36,477 nucleotides of DNA from Clostridiales bacterium (GTDB lineage: Bacteria > Bacillota > Clostridia > Christensenellales > Borkfalkiaceae), in assembly GCA_015055835.1 (NCBI GenBank), contig SVHJ01000012.1, forward strand, positions 1-36,477, read 5' to 3'. The notes beneath the pieces are model-generated. The model was not told where the DNA came from. It ran no database searches and saw nothing but the letters and a program-made list of their open reading frames with translations. Positions 27,521 to 36,477 of the stretch are shown here, in pieces. Numbering within the stretch: position 1 is the stretch's first letter; the number at the start of each line of letters is the position of its first letter. The position numbers were made by a program, and so were the translations under genes.

Positions 27521-29940
27521 TATTTAATTTCCTTTAAGTGCCAAATGTTTTTAACGTAATCGTCAATACTTCTATCAGCTGCAAAAATTCCTGCTGATGC
27601 AATGTTATTTAAACTCATTTTTGCCCAACGCATCTTATCTTTATATACTTTGCTTACCTTGCTTTGAATATCGTGATAACTTCCAAAATCAGCCAAACAC
27701 ATATAAGGATCGGCAATTGGAGAACCCATTACTAAATAATTTGCAATGTCTCCAAAAGATTGACCGTTAAATCCTAAATTTAGGCTATTAACAACGCCCA
27801 TTAAGCGTTTATTATCGCTATAATATTGACTTGCATTATAGCCTCTCTTCCAAAGATTTGAAACCTCTTCAGCCGTTAAACCAAAAATGAAAATATTTTT
27901 ATCTCCACAAGCTTGTGCCATTTCAACGTTTGCGCCGTCAAGCGTACCTACCGTTAACGCACCGTTTATCATAAATTTCATGTTACCCGTACCACTTGCT
28001 TCTTTACCTGCTTGTGAAATTTGTTCACTTACTTCAGTTGCAGGAATTAGTTTTTCAGCCATAGTTACAGAGTAGTTTTCAAGATAAACTACGTTTAATT
28101 TCTTTTGAATTTCAGGATGTTTTTTAATATCTTCACTTATAAAACTAATTAACTTAATAATTTGTTTTGCAAAATAGTAGCCAGGTGCTGCTTTTGCTGC
28201 AAAAATGTAAGTTTTTGGTTCTATATCAAGGTTAGGATTTTCCTTTAATTCATTATAAACGGAAATTATATGAAGAGCGTTTAATAATTGTCTTTTATAC
28301 TCGTGCATTCTTTTCGCTTGAACGTCGAAAATAGTATTAGGATCAATTATAACCCCTTGCGTCTTCTTAACGTAATCGCAAAGTTGTAGTTTTTTTATTC
28401 CTTTTATTTTGTTAAGTTCTTCTAATACACCCGTGTCTTTTTCAAACTTTTTAAAGTCTTTTAATTTAGAAGCGTCCTTTATAAACCCACTACCGATACA
28501 AGAAGAAATTAAGTCAGTAAGCTCTGGATTTGACTGACAAAGCCAACGTCTATGAGCAATACCGTTAGTTACGTTTGTGAATTTTTCAGGATAAGTGTCG
28601 CTAAAATCTTTAAATAAATCATTTTTTATAATATCACTATGAAGAGCTGAAACGCCGTTTACTTTATGTGATGCAACTACTGAAAGATTTGCCATTCTTA
28701 TTCTGCCGTGTGAGAATATCGACATTCTATCAATCTTATCCCAATCCCCTGGATATCTGTTCCAAAGTTCAGCACAAAAACGCTCGTTTATTTCTTTTAA
28801 AATCATATAAATTCTTGGAAGTCTTCTTTCAATTAAATCTTCAGCCCAAGTTTCTAACGCTTCGCTTAAAACGGTATGGTTTGTATAAGCAACCGTTCTA
28901 GTTACTATATCCCAAGCATTTTCCCAAGAACAATTATATTCATCAAGAAGTATTCTCATAAGTTCAGGAATACATAACGCAGGGTGAGTATCGTTTATAT
29001 GTATTGCCGCTTTATCAGGCAAACTATCAATATCACCGTATCTTCTAACGTGGTCGTATATAATGTTTTGAAGTGATGCTGAAACTAAGAAATATTGTTG
29101 TTTAAGTCTAAGTGATTTACCTTCAAAGTGGTTATCTGATGGATATAATACTTTTGAAATAAGTTCAGCTTCATTATCTTCTTGCATACAACGCATATAA
29201 TCCCCTTGTGAGAAGGTTTTCATATCAAATTCGTGTATGTTTTGCGCTTTCCATAATCTTAAAACAGAAACAGCCTCAGTATCGTAACCCGAAATCATCA
29301 TATCGTAAGCAACAGCCTCAACTTCTTTTGCGTCAATATGGTTAATTTCAAGTTTTCCTTCTTTCCACTCTTCTTTAATATAACCGTCAAACTTAACTTT
29401 AAAAGTTTTATCCGTTCTTTGCGTTAACCAAACTTCGCCACCTGGTAACCATATATCAGGTAGTTCCATTTGCCAACCGTCAACGATTTTTTGTTTAAAT
29501 AAACCGTATTCATATCTTATTGAATAGCCCATTGCAGGATATGATGAACTAGCAAGCGCGTCCATAAAACAAGCGGCAAGTCTTCCTAAACCACCGTTTC
29601 CTAAGCCTGCATCTGGTTCTAATTCATACAAATCTTCAAGCGAACAGCCTAAGTCTTTTAACGATTCGTTAATTGCATTTTGTATTTGGAGATTATAAGT
29701 GTTGGTTTTTAATGATTGACCAAGCAAAAACTCCATACATAAATAGTAAACTCTTTTACCATTTTGATCACGATATTTTCTATAAAACTTTTCACGCTTT
29801 TCTAGTAAAATATCCCTTACAGCCATTACTACTGCTTTATAGATTTGTTCTTTAGTCGCTTCTTTTGCCGTAATACCAAAATATTTTGAAAGTTTACTGT
29901 TTATAAGCAACGTCGCATCATTTTTTGTAAAATTTTTCAT
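27520..29940 (-). CDS. glgP: Glycogen/maltodextrin phosphorylase
   Basis: GlgP releases glucose-1-phosphate from alpha-1,4-glucan ends with phosphate, using PLP. The 806-residue protein (from ATG 29940) has YYLCMEFLLGQSL near the N-terminus, DAGLGNGGLGRLAACFMDAL, the HINDTHPAL segment, KRMHEYKRQLLN, and the PLP-Lys motif EASGTGNMKF. AGGAG lies five to six bases before ATG 29940. A longer in-frame frame from 29997 overlaps glgA and is rejected. Regulatory phosphorylation sites of animal enzymes are not expected. It follows glgA by 11 bases and overlaps the GH13 gene by one. Confidence 0.97.
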   Translation of the reverse strand: MKNFTKNDATLLINSKLSKYFGITAKEATKEQIYKAVVMAVRDILLEKREKFYRKYRDQNGKRVYYLCMEFLLGQSLKTNTYNLQIQNAINESLKDLGCSLEDLYELEPDAGLGNGGLGRLAACFMDALASSSYPAMGYSIRYEYGLFKQKIVDGWQMELPDIWLPGGEVWLTQRTDKTFKVKFDGYIKEEWKEGKLEINHIDAKEVEAVAYDMMISGYDTEAVSVLRLWKAQNIHEFDMKTFSQGDYMRCMQEDNEAELISKVLYPSDNHFEGKSLRLKQQYFLVSASLQNIIYDHVRRYGDIDSLPDKAAIHINDTHPALCIPELMRILLDEYNCSWENAWDIVTRTVAYTNHTVLSEALETWAEDLIERRLPRIYMILKEINERFCAELWNRYPGDWDKIDRMSIFSHGRIRMANLSVVASHKVNGVSALHSDIIKNDLFKDFSDTYPEKFTNVTNGIAHRRWLCQSNPELTDLISSCIGSGFIKDASKLKDFKKFEKDTGVLEELNKIKGIKKLQLCDYVKKTQGVIIDPNTIFDVQAKRMHEYKRQLLNALHIISVYNELKENPNLDIEPKTYIFAAKAAPGYYFAKQIIKLISFISEDIKKHPEIQKKLNVVYLENYSVTMAEKLIPATEVSEQISQAGKEASGTGNMKFMINGALTVGTLDGANVEMAQACGDKNIFIFGLTAEEVSNLWKRGYNASQYYSDNKRLMGVVNSLNLGFNGQSFGDIANYLVMGSPIADPYMCLADFGSYHDIQSKVSKVYKDKMRWAKMSLNNIASAGIFAADRSIDDYVKNIWHLKEIK

Positions 29941-29951
29941 AGTTCTCCTAA

Positions 29952-31439
29952 TTAGTCTTTGTATAATTTTTCGTATTTTTCTGCTTGTAAGTTCCAACTA
30001 AAATCGGTTGTCATAACCGTTTTTATTAAATTTACCCAAACTTCTTTATCGTGATAAGTTCTTATTGCCTCTCTAATAACGTAAAGCATATCGTGTGCGT
30101 TATAGTTAGCAAAAGTAAAGCCGTTACCACGTTCTCCCGTAAACGCCTTTATACTATCGTTTAAGCCACCTGTTTCTCTTACGATAGGCACTGTGCCGTA
30201 TCTACTTGCTATCATTTGTGAAAGCCCACAAGGCTCCATTTTTGAAGGCATTAAGAATATATCTGCCCCTGAATAAATTTTTCTTGATAAATCTTGATTA
30301 TATTCTATAATAACAGAGCATTTACCTTGATAATTTTTTGCCTTTTCCGTAAAGAAGTTTTCATACTCTTTATCCCCTTTACCTAAAACGACAAGTTGCA
30401 CGTCATCTGCTAAAATTTCATCAAAAACTTCTTTTATAAGATCTAACCCTTTATGTGAAACAAGTCTTGAAATTATCGCTATTATAGGAACCTCTTTTTT
30501 TACGTTTAAACCTAGCATTTTTTGTAAATTTTCTTTACAAATTGCTTTTCCTTCTAAACTGTTTTCGTCATATTTATTAAAAATATAATTGTCAAGTTTA
30601 GGGTTATAATAATTAACGTCTATTCCGTTTAATATTCCTTGTAGTTTGTAAGCATTTCTATTTATAATGTCGCTAAGTCCGTGCGCAAAATAAGGATTTC
30701 TTATTTCTTTTGCATACGTTTCACTTACCGTTGAAAGGACGTCCGTCATTTCTATCGCACCTTTCATTAAGTTTACTGCGCCGTCAAGTTCGATACAAGA
30801 AAAATCTTTGTCGTCAAACCCAAACAAATCACCGTAAGTATCCGTACCAAACTTACCTTGATATTCTATGTTATGAATTGTAAAAACAGTTTTAATTCTT
30901 CTTAAATACTCGTTTTTATAATACATACTCTTTAAGTAAATAATAAGAGGTGCAGTTTGCCAATCGTTACAATGTAAAACGTCTGGATATAAGTCAAATT
31001 TTTGAATAACTTCTATAACGGCTTTTGAGAAAAATGCAAACCTTTCCCCGTCGTCTAAAAAGCCGTAAATGTTGCCATCTCTTTTAAAATAATATTCATT
31101 ATCAATAAAATAATATTTCACATTCTCTCTTTCAAATGAAAAAACACCAACGTATTGTTCTCTCCAAGAAAGATATATATTAAAGCAACCTTCAAACTTA
31201 AAAAGTTTTCTCCATTCTTCTTTAATATTAGAGTATAGTGGAATAATTACGCTTACCTCGTAATTATCTCTTTTTGCTAAAGCGTTTGGAAGTGAACCTA
31301 AAACGTCAGCAAGACCACCGGTTGCTATAAACGGAGCGCATTCTGAACCGACTAAAAGAACTTTCTTTTTCTTTTCAACAGTAACTTTAGGTAATTTTTT
31401 AACAGTTTTTGTAGTCGTTTTTTCCTTTTTATTAGCCAT
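29952..31439 (-). CDS. glgA: Glycogen synthase GlgA (GT5)
   Basis: Extends alpha-1,4-glucan with glucose from ADP-glucose. The 495-residue protein has the GT5 N-domain (LLVGSECAPFIATGGLADVLGSLP, about 28-51), HCNDWQTA, TIHNIEYQG, the central LNGIDV, and the C-domain nucleotide-binding region IISRLVSHKGLDL and MPSKMEPCGLSQM. Two oddities: about 25 extra Lys/Thr-rich residues before the usual start of the fold, and Ala in place of the Lys of the KTGGL motif that contacts ADP-glucose in E. coli. The ATG at 31439 has AAGGAG at good spacing, so the extension is probably translated. It lies 11 bases after glgD. Confidence 0.96.
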   Translation of the reverse strand: MANKKEKTTTKTVKKLPKVTVEKKKKVLLVGSECAPFIATGGLADVLGSLPNALAKRDNYEVSVIIPLYSNIKEEWRKLFKFEGCFNIYLSWREQYVGVFSFERENVKYYFIDNEYYFKRDGNIYGFLDDGERFAFFSKAVIEVIQKFDLYPDVLHCNDWQTAPLIIYLKSMYYKNEYLRRIKTVFTIHNIEYQGKFGTDTYGDLFGFDDKDFSCIELDGAVNLMKGAIEMTDVLSTVSETYAKEIRNPYFAHGLSDIINRNAYKLQGILNGIDVNYYNPKLDNYIFNKYDENSLEGKAICKENLQKMLGLNVKKEVPIIAIISRLVSHKGLDLIKEVFDEILADDVQLVVLGKGDKEYENFFTEKAKNYQGKCSVIIEYNQDLSRKIYSGADIFLMPSKMEPCGLSQMIASRYGTVPIVRETGGLNDSIKAFTGERGNGFTFANYNAHDMLYVIREAIRTYHDKEVWVNLIKTVMTTDFSWNLQAEKYEKLYKD

Positions 31440-31450
31440 ATATTCTCCTT

Positions 31451-32566
31451 TTAAATCATACTTCCTTTTCCTATGTAGAATGGATGATTTTCACTACCAG
31501 AAAGAATTCTTCTATCTCTTATTACTACGTTTTTATCCGTTATAATGCAGTTGAGCGATACGTTTTCGCCAGTAACGGTGTCTTGCATTAAAACACAGTT
31601 TTTAACTTTAGTGCCTCTTGCAATTTTTACGCCTCTAAATAATATACTGTTTTCTACTTCACCTTCAATTACGCAACCGTCGGCAATTAAAGAGTTTTTA
31701 ACAACTGCCGTTGCACCATATTTTGTAGGAGCAGAGTCCCTAATTTTTGTAAATATACTTCTATCGCCAAAAATGTCGTGTCTATTCTTTTCATCTAATA
31801 GTTCAAGGCTGTGTTCGTAATATGCTTGAAGTGATGAAATTGCTGCATAATACCCTTTATGTTCATAACCGTAAATTCTCATATTACCTATTGCGCTTGC
31901 TAAAATATCCGTCGTAAAGTGTCTTTTGTTATGAGAAATACTATCTAAAATTATGCTTTGAAGCAAACTTCTTTTCATAACGTAAACGTTCATAAATAAG
32001 TTTCCGTCTTCATTTAATTCTTCTTCATACTTTATTCCGTTTACCTTGTTGTCTTCATCAACCGTTAAAACAGTTGCGCTGGTTTCCGGTCTATTTTCTT
32101 TTTTATGTTTTGTATAAACTAAAGTTATATCTGCATTATTTTTAATATGTTCTTCGATAACTTCATCAAAAGACATTCTAAAAACTATGTTACAGTCGGT
32201 CATAACAACGTATTCTTCATCTGCCCTACTAATAAAATTAGTTATACTCTTTAAAGCCTCAAGTCTTGAAGAATATAAACTATCAATATCACCAACAACG
32301 CCAAAAGGAGGTAGCATTATTAAACCACCGTTCTTTCTTGCTAAGTCCCAATCTTTACCACTACCAACGTGGTCCATTAAAGATTGATAGTTTCTTTTTG
32401 TAATAACCCCTACCGTATCAATGCCTGAATTTACCATATTTGAAAGGGTAAAGTCTATTAAACGATATCTTCCACCAAACGGTATTGATGCAACCGTTCT
32501 TTTTCTAACAAGTTCTGGAAGAGTGTTGTCGTGAATATTAGAAAATATAATACCTAACGCTTTCAT
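31451..32566 (-). CDS. glgD: ADP-glucose pyrophosphorylase regulatory subunit GlgD
   Basis: GlgD is the non-catalytic partner that raises GlgC activity in Firmicutes. The 371-residue protein shares the nucleotidyltransferase fold and the C-terminal left-handed helix repeats with GlgC, as in [27 protein letters not shown], but lacks the N-terminal GGxGSRL pyrophosphorylase loop (it reads FSNIHDNTLPELV instead). That loss and the position directly after glgC identify it as GlgD. It starts one base after the glgC stop, with its GGAGG ribosome-binding site inside the glgC end. Complete. Confidence 0.96.
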   Translation of the reverse strand: MKALGIIFSNIHDNTLPELVRKRTVASIPFGGRYRLIDFTLSNMVNSGIDTVGVITKRNYQSLMDHVGSGKDWDLARKNGGLIMLPPFGVVGDIDSLYSSRLEALKSITNFISRADEEYVVMTDCNIVFRMSFDEVIEEHIKNNADITLVYTKHKKENRPETSATVLTVDEDNKVNGIKYEEELNEDGNLFMNVYVMKRSLLQSIILDSISHNKRHFTTDILASAIGNMRIYGYEHKGYYAAISSLQAYYEHSLELLDEKNRHDIFGDRSIFTKIRDSAPTKYGATAVVKNSLIADGCVIEGEVENSILFRGVKIARGTKVKNCVLMQDTVTGENVSLNCIITDKNVVIRDRRILSGSENHPFYIGKGSMI

Positions 32567-32567
32567 C

Positions 32568-33758
32568 TTACTTTACCTCCTTTAATAGGTCCTTATCTAT
32601 CATTGCGCCACCTTTTATAGAAACTTTATCCCCAATGGTTACCTTTCTACCAACAACTGCAATTTCCTTCTTTCCACCAATTTTTGCTTTTTTACCTACG
32701 CTAACGTTTTCATCTAAAATAGTATTTTCAATAACGGCGCCTTCTTCAATAACACAGTCGCTCATTATAATACTATCTTTAACAACTGCGCCTTTTTTAA
32801 CGATTACGTTACTTGAAAATACTGAATTTTCTACCGTACCGAATATTTCACAACCAGAAAGCACTATACTGTTATTTACTTTGCTTTCAGGGCTTAAATA
32901 TTGTGGTGGAGAAAGTGGGCTTCGTGATTGAATTACCCAGTTTGAATCTGATACGTCAAATATTGGATTGTCGCCTAATAAATCCATATTAGCGTCATAT
33001 AAAGATTGAATAGTTCCAACGTCTCTCCAGTATCCACTAAAGGTGTATGAGTACATCTTTTCCCCAGATTCTAACATTTTTGGTAATACGTCTTTACCAA
33101 AGTCGTTAGATGAGTTAGGGTTTTGACTATCTTCTTCTAAATATTTATAAAGTTTTTCTGCACTAAAAATATAAATACCCATTGAAGCAAGCGTGCTCTT
33201 TGGTTTTGCTGGCTTTTCTTCAAATTCATAAATTTCGCCATCTTCTTTTACGTTTAATATACCAAATCTTGAAGCGTCTTTTAAATCAACTTCAATAGCG
33301 GCAATAGTACAGTCAGCCTTTTTATGTATGTGATGTCTAAGCATCTTACTATAATCCATTTTATAAATATGGTCGCCTGAAAGTATTAAAACGTAGTCAG
33401 GGTTAAATTGTTTAATAAAATGAATGTTTTGGTAAATGGCGTTTGCCGTTCCTTTATACCAATCTGAAGAGGTTTTTGCTTGGTATGGAGATAAAATATG
33501 AACGCCACCAAACGAACGGTCTAAGTCCCAAGGTTGTCCGTTACCTATGTAGTCGTTTAATATCAACGGTTGATATTGCGTTAATACACCTACCGTATCA
33601 ATACCTGAGTTTACGCAGTTTGATAGTGGAAAGTCTATAATTCTATATTTTCCACCAAAAGATACTGCAGGTTTTGCAATATTGTTGGTAAGTGCGTAAA
33701 GTCTACTACCTTGTCCTCCTGCTAAAAGCATTGCAACACATTGTTTTTTTCTTATCAT
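32568..33758 (-). CDS. glgC: Glucose-1-phosphate adenylyltransferase GlgC
   Basis: GlgC makes ADP-glucose and pyrophosphate from ATP and glucose-1-phosphate, the committed step of glycogen synthesis. The 396-residue protein has the catalytic loop [11 protein letters not shown] (about 10-20), then [27 protein letters not shown], the metal/catalytic [20 protein letters not shown], and a C-terminal left-handed beta-helix ([18 protein letters not shown]) that in relatives binds allosteric effectors. It overlaps the end of glgB by four bases and precedes glgD by one, so subunits of the probable GlgC-GlgD complex are made together. Confidence 0.98.
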   Translation of the reverse strand: MIRKKQCVAMLLAGGQGSRLYALTNNIAKPAVSFGGKYRIIDFPLSNCVNSGIDTVGVLTQYQPLILNDYIGNGQPWDLDRSFGGVHILSPYQAKTSSDWYKGTANAIYQNIHFIKQFNPDYVLILSGDHIYKMDYSKMLRHHIHKKADCTIAAIEVDLKDASRFGILNVKEDGEIYEFEEKPAKPKSTLASMGIYIFSAEKLYKYLEEDSQNPNSSNDFGKDVLPKMLESGEKMYSYTFSGYWRDVGTIQSLYDANMDLLGDNPIFDVSDSNWVIQSRSPLSPPQYLSPESKVNNSIVLSGCEIFGTVENSVFSSNVIVKKGAVVKDSIIMSDCVIEEGAVIENTILDENVSVGKKAKIGGKKEIAVVGRKVTIGDKVSIKGGAMIDKDLLKEVK

Positions 33759-35650
33759 ACTTTTTCCCCTTTACTTTTTTCAAAATATAAAGCCGTTAGT
33801 TTTGGTAATTTTATTTTTATTGAGTTTTTCTTACCGTGACTAACCTTTTTAACCGTTTTATATATAGTCTTTTTTATCTTTCCGTTACCACCAAAGGTTA
33901 CTTGGTCGCTATTTAGAACAAGTTTATACTCGCCTTTATCTACACCCAAATAATAATTGTCGTAATCTTTTCCAGAAAAGTTTATTATGACTATTATTTC
34001 TTTGCCTAATTTATCTCTTCTTATAAAAGATATTACGTTGTTTTCTTTTTCGTCAGCTGAAATCCAGTTAAAACCGTCCCAACTATCTTCAATTTCAAAT
34101 AGTGGTGAGTTTTCTTTATAAAAATGGTTTACTTTTTTATAAAAGGTCTTTAACTTTCTATGCTTTTCATAATCTAGCAAGAAAAATTCTAACCCTTCTT
34201 TATAATTCCATTCTTTAAATTGACCAAATTCCGTACCCATAAAGGTAAGTTTTTTACCTGGATGCGCCATCATATACATTAAAAATGCTCTGTTTCCAGC
34301 AAACTTATCTTCATACTCTCCCGGCATTCTATCTAAAAGTGATTTTTTACCGTGAACTACTTCATCATGAGAGATAGGAAGTATGTAATTTTCACTAAAC
34401 GAATAGCACATTGAAAAGGTTAGTTTATTATGGTGGTACGACCTAAAATACGGGTCTTCTTTTACGTATGATAATACGTCGTTCATCCAACCCATATTCC
34501 ACTTATAGTTAAAACCAAGCCCACCTACGTCAACAGGCTTTGTTACAAAAGAAAAACTTGTTGATTCTTCTGCAGCCATAATTATGTTGTTAAACTTATT
34601 AAATACTACTGAATTTAATTTTTTAAAAAAGGCAACGGCTTCTAAATTTATATTTTCACCATATTGGTTTGGTATCCACTCGCCCTCTTTTTTATCATAG
34701 TCAAGATAAAGCATTGAGGCAACTGCGTCTATTCTAAGCCCGTCAACGTGGAATTTATCAAACCAATAAACAGCGTTCGAAACTAAAAAACTTTGAACTT
34801 CGTTTCTACCCCAGTCAAAAACTCTTGTTCCCCAACCTTTATTTTCCTTTCTATCCCAGCCTTGATTTTCATACGTTGCGTCGCCGTCAAAATCAATTAA
34901 ACCAAACTCGTCTTTAGGAAAATGCGCTGGCACCCAGTCTATTATTACGCCTATTCCGTTTTTGTGAAAACAATCTATTAAATACATTAAATCTTTAGGT
35001 GTTCCAAAACGAGAAGTAGCTGAATAATAGCCCGTTACTTGATACCCCCACGAACCGTCGAAAGGATATTCTGAAATAGGCATAAATTCTACGTGAGTAT
35101 AGCCCATATCTTTTACGTAAGGCACAAGCGTTTTTGCTAGTTCCTTGTACGTATAATAATCGCCGTTTTCTTTACGCATAAATGATGCTAAATGCACTTC
35201 ATATACGTTCATTGGCGCTGAATACGGTGCTTTTTTATTTTCTAAATAATCCTTATCTTTCCATTTATAACCGTCTATTTTATAAACCTTTGAACAATGT
35301 CCACCATCGTGTTCGCCATGAAAAGCATAAGGGTCGGCTTTTAATACCGTTTTACCCTTTGAAGTTATTGCATATTTATAAGAATCGTATTCTTTTAGCC
35401 CTTCAATAAAAGTTTCAAAAACACCTTGACTAGATATTTTGGTCATTGGATTTAAGTTGATATTCCAACCGTTAAACTCTCCAACAACTGAAACTTTTTC
35501 AGCATTGTTTGCCCATACTCTAAAATATACGCCGTATTTACCACCTTTCCTACCAAAATGCGCACCCAAAAAGTCATAAGACTGATAATTTGTGCCTTGA
35601 TGAAAAAGATATATTGGTAAGTCTTTTTTGTTTATCTTTTTTGCTTTCAT
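33755..35650 (-). CDS. glgB: 1,4-alpha-glucan branching enzyme GlgB
   Basis: GlgB cuts an alpha-1,4 segment and rejoins it as an alpha-1,6 branch. The 631-residue protein has a CBM48-type N-domain (about 25-125, [21 protein letters not shown]) and a GH13 barrel with nucleophile Asp308 in [13 protein letters not shown], the acid/base in MAAEEST (Glu361 or 362), and Asp429 in [13 protein letters not shown], followed by a C-terminal beta domain with a Lys-rich end. Size fits the shorter GlgB type with one N-domain. The ATG directly abuts the pgi stop with no visible ribosome-binding site, implying re-initiation after pgi. Confidence 0.97.
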   Translation of the reverse strand: MKAKKINKKDLPIYLFHQGTNYQSYDFLGAHFGRKGGKYGVYFRVWANNAEKVSVVGEFNGWNINLNPMTKISSQGVFETFIEGLKEYDSYKYAITSKGKTVLKADPYAFHGEHDGGHCSKVYKIDGYKWKDKDYLENKKAPYSAPMNVYEVHLASFMRKENGDYYTYKELAKTLVPYVKDMGYTHVEFMPISEYPFDGSWGYQVTGYYSATSRFGTPKDLMYLIDCFHKNGIGVIIDWVPAHFPKDEFGLIDFDGDATYENQGWDRKENKGWGTRVFDWGRNEVQSFLVSNAVYWFDKFHVDGLRIDAVASMLYLDYDKKEGEWIPNQYGENINLEAVAFFKKLNSVVFNKFNNIIMAAEESTSFSFVTKPVDVGGLGFNYKWNMGWMNDVLSYVKEDPYFRSYHHNKLTFSMCYSFSENYILPISHDEVVHGKKSLLDRMPGEYEDKFAGNRAFLMYMMAHPGKKLTFMGTEFGQFKEWNYKEGLEFFLLDYEKHRKLKTFYKKVNHFYKENSPLFEIEDSWDGFNWISADEKENNVISFIRRDKLGKEIIVIINFSGKDYDNYYLGVDKGEYKLVLNSDQVTFGGNGKIKKTIYKTVKKVSHGKKNSIKIKLPKLTALYFEKSKGEKV

Positions 35651-36477
35651 TTATATTACGTATTTTTCGTTTTTATTATTTATATTTGCTAATTTCTTTG
35701 CTTCTTCTGAAAAACCTTCTCTACCAAGTAAAGCGTAAGTTGCAATTTTACCACCTTCTACCCCTGGTTGATTATAAGTATCAATATTAAGAAGTTCACC
35801 CATAAATGCAGTTTTCATTTCAAAAAAGTAAAGTAGTTCCCCTACTGTAAAAGCGTTTATTCTTGGAAGAATAATCGTGCTGTTTGCTCTTTTTGAAGAA
35901 GTTAACGCATATTCCGTTGCTTTCTTTTCAATATTTATTAGTTCGTTCATCGTGTGTCCACTTAAAAAAGCAACGTCTTTTATATTATCAAGTCCGTGAG
36001 GAATGTTAGTTTCCGTTCTAAATTCTTCAACTTCAAGGAAAGTTATAACTTTATCAAACGGACCTTCTCTATAAAGTTGAACTTGTGAGTGTTGGTCAGT
36101 TACCCCTAAAGTCTTTATAGGCGTTGAACCAACGTTTACGATATTTCCGTTTTTATCAACTTCTTTACCTAGACTTTCACCCCAAAGTTGCGCATACCAA
36201 TCGGCAACGTATTTTAATGCGTCGCTATATGGCATCATTACAGACATAACCTTGCCTTTGTTATAATGTAAATACTCTAAACTAGCAGACATTAACGCAG
36301 GGTTTTTATATAAATCCTTTTCTTTACAAAGTTTATCCATATATTTTGCGCCTGCTAAAAGTTCTTTAATATCTACGTTAAGAACGGCTGCAGGAAGTAA
36401 ACCTACTGGACAAAGTTCAGAAAATCTTCCACCAACCCCTTCAGGAATGTAGAACGTTTTTATATTTTCTTCTTTTG
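35651..36477 (-). CDS. pgi: Glucose-6-phosphate isomerase, N-terminus cut by right edge
   Basis: Pgi interconverts glucose-6-phosphate and fructose-6-phosphate. The frame stays open to the right edge, so the 274 visible residues are the C-terminal part; the ATG at 36340 is an internal Met. The upstream codons encode the family signature GVGGRFSELCPVGLLPAAVL. Later come DQHSQVQLYREGPFDKVITF (catalytic His region), SGHTMNELI, and NQPGVEGGK, whose Lys is the conserved active-site residue. The stop abuts the glgB start, so pgi appears to be co-transcribed with the glycogen genes. The promoter is outside the window. Confidence 0.96.
   Translation of the reverse strand, partial: KEENIKTFYIPEGVGGRFSELCPVGLLPAAVLNVDIKELLAGAKYMDKLCKEKDLYKNPALMSASLEYLHYNKGKVMSVMMPYSDALKYVADWYAQLWGESLGKEVDKNGNIVNVGSTPIKTLGVTDQHSQVQLYREGPFDKVITFLEVEEFRTETNIPHGLDNIKDVAFLSGHTMNELINIEKKATEYALTSSKRANSTIILPRINAFTVGELLYFFEMKTAFMGELLNIDTYNQPGVEGGKIATYALLGREGFSEEAKKLANINNKNEKYVI

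Noticed and set aside
29941..29997. Extended GlgP start inside glgA
   Set aside because: The added residues are basic and unlike the family, and AGGAG is placed correctly for ATG 29940.
35590..35790. Plus-strand hydrophobic frame across the pgi-glgB junction
   Set aside because: Lies antisense to two secure genes and its Leu/Phe richness reflects antisense Lys/Glu codons; no start signals.

Overview
The window is an AT-rich stretch (about one third G+C by eye) of a Gram-positive-type bacterial chromosome, most likely from an uncultured Clostridia-like member of the Firmicutes/Bacillota. Pointers to this are the hrcA-grpE-dnaK-dnaJ order with a CIRCE operator, a DnaK without the insert typical of Gram-negative DnaK, spoVG and a small spoVM-like gene, a T-box leader, a paired GlgC/GlgD, and a long housekeeping cluster in nearly the Bacillus subtilis yloC-to-spoVM order. 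Genus or species cannot be read from the sequence. Nearly all genes lie on the minus strand, so operons read right to left. There is no rRNA, tRNA, CRISPR array, insertion sequence or prophage gene.

Layout. 1-4220: heat-shock operon hrcA-grpE-dnaK-dnaJ (dnaJ cut by the left edge) behind a sigma-A-type promoter and a CIRCE element with one degenerate arm. 4232-6760: murC (minus), then spoVG and upp (plus) with their terminators. 6775-7650: a MscS-type channel. 7665-16950: one long operon yicC-gmk-rpoZ-priA-def-fmt-rsmB-rlmN-rsgA-rpe plus a 25-residue spoVM-like gene, with stop/start overlaps at many joints and one promoter upstream of yicC. 16947-21172: pcrA-ligA behind an extended -10 promoter. 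21202-23690: a plus-strand island with a short-chain dehydrogenase, an FMN riboswitch, an ECF-type vitamin transporter S component and a pyridoxamine kinase. 23704-23985: acpP. 24020-25711: a TrpB2-type tryptophan synthase beta chain behind a T-box leader. 25718-36477: a glycogen operon pgi-glgB-glgC-glgD-glgA-glgP-GH13 glycosidase, with pgi cut by the right edge.

How the genes work together. The glycogen operon can link glucose-6-phosphate metabolism to ADP-glucose formation (GlgC with GlgD), chain growth (GlgA), branching (GlgB), phosphorolysis (GlgP) and alpha-glucan hydrolysis (GH13 enzyme). The yicC-spoVM cluster combines GMP phosphorylation, an RNA polymerase subunit, replication restart, N-terminal formyl-Met handling, rRNA methylation and ribosome assembly.

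The window is mostly core genome and I see no clear undescribed multi-gene system. The points most worth a second look are the FMN riboswitch heading an operon that contains a vitamin B6 kinase, the T-box before trpB2 whose apparent specifier is not the Trp codon, and the tiny spoVM-like gene. All gene names are from reading sequence motifs; no database search was run.
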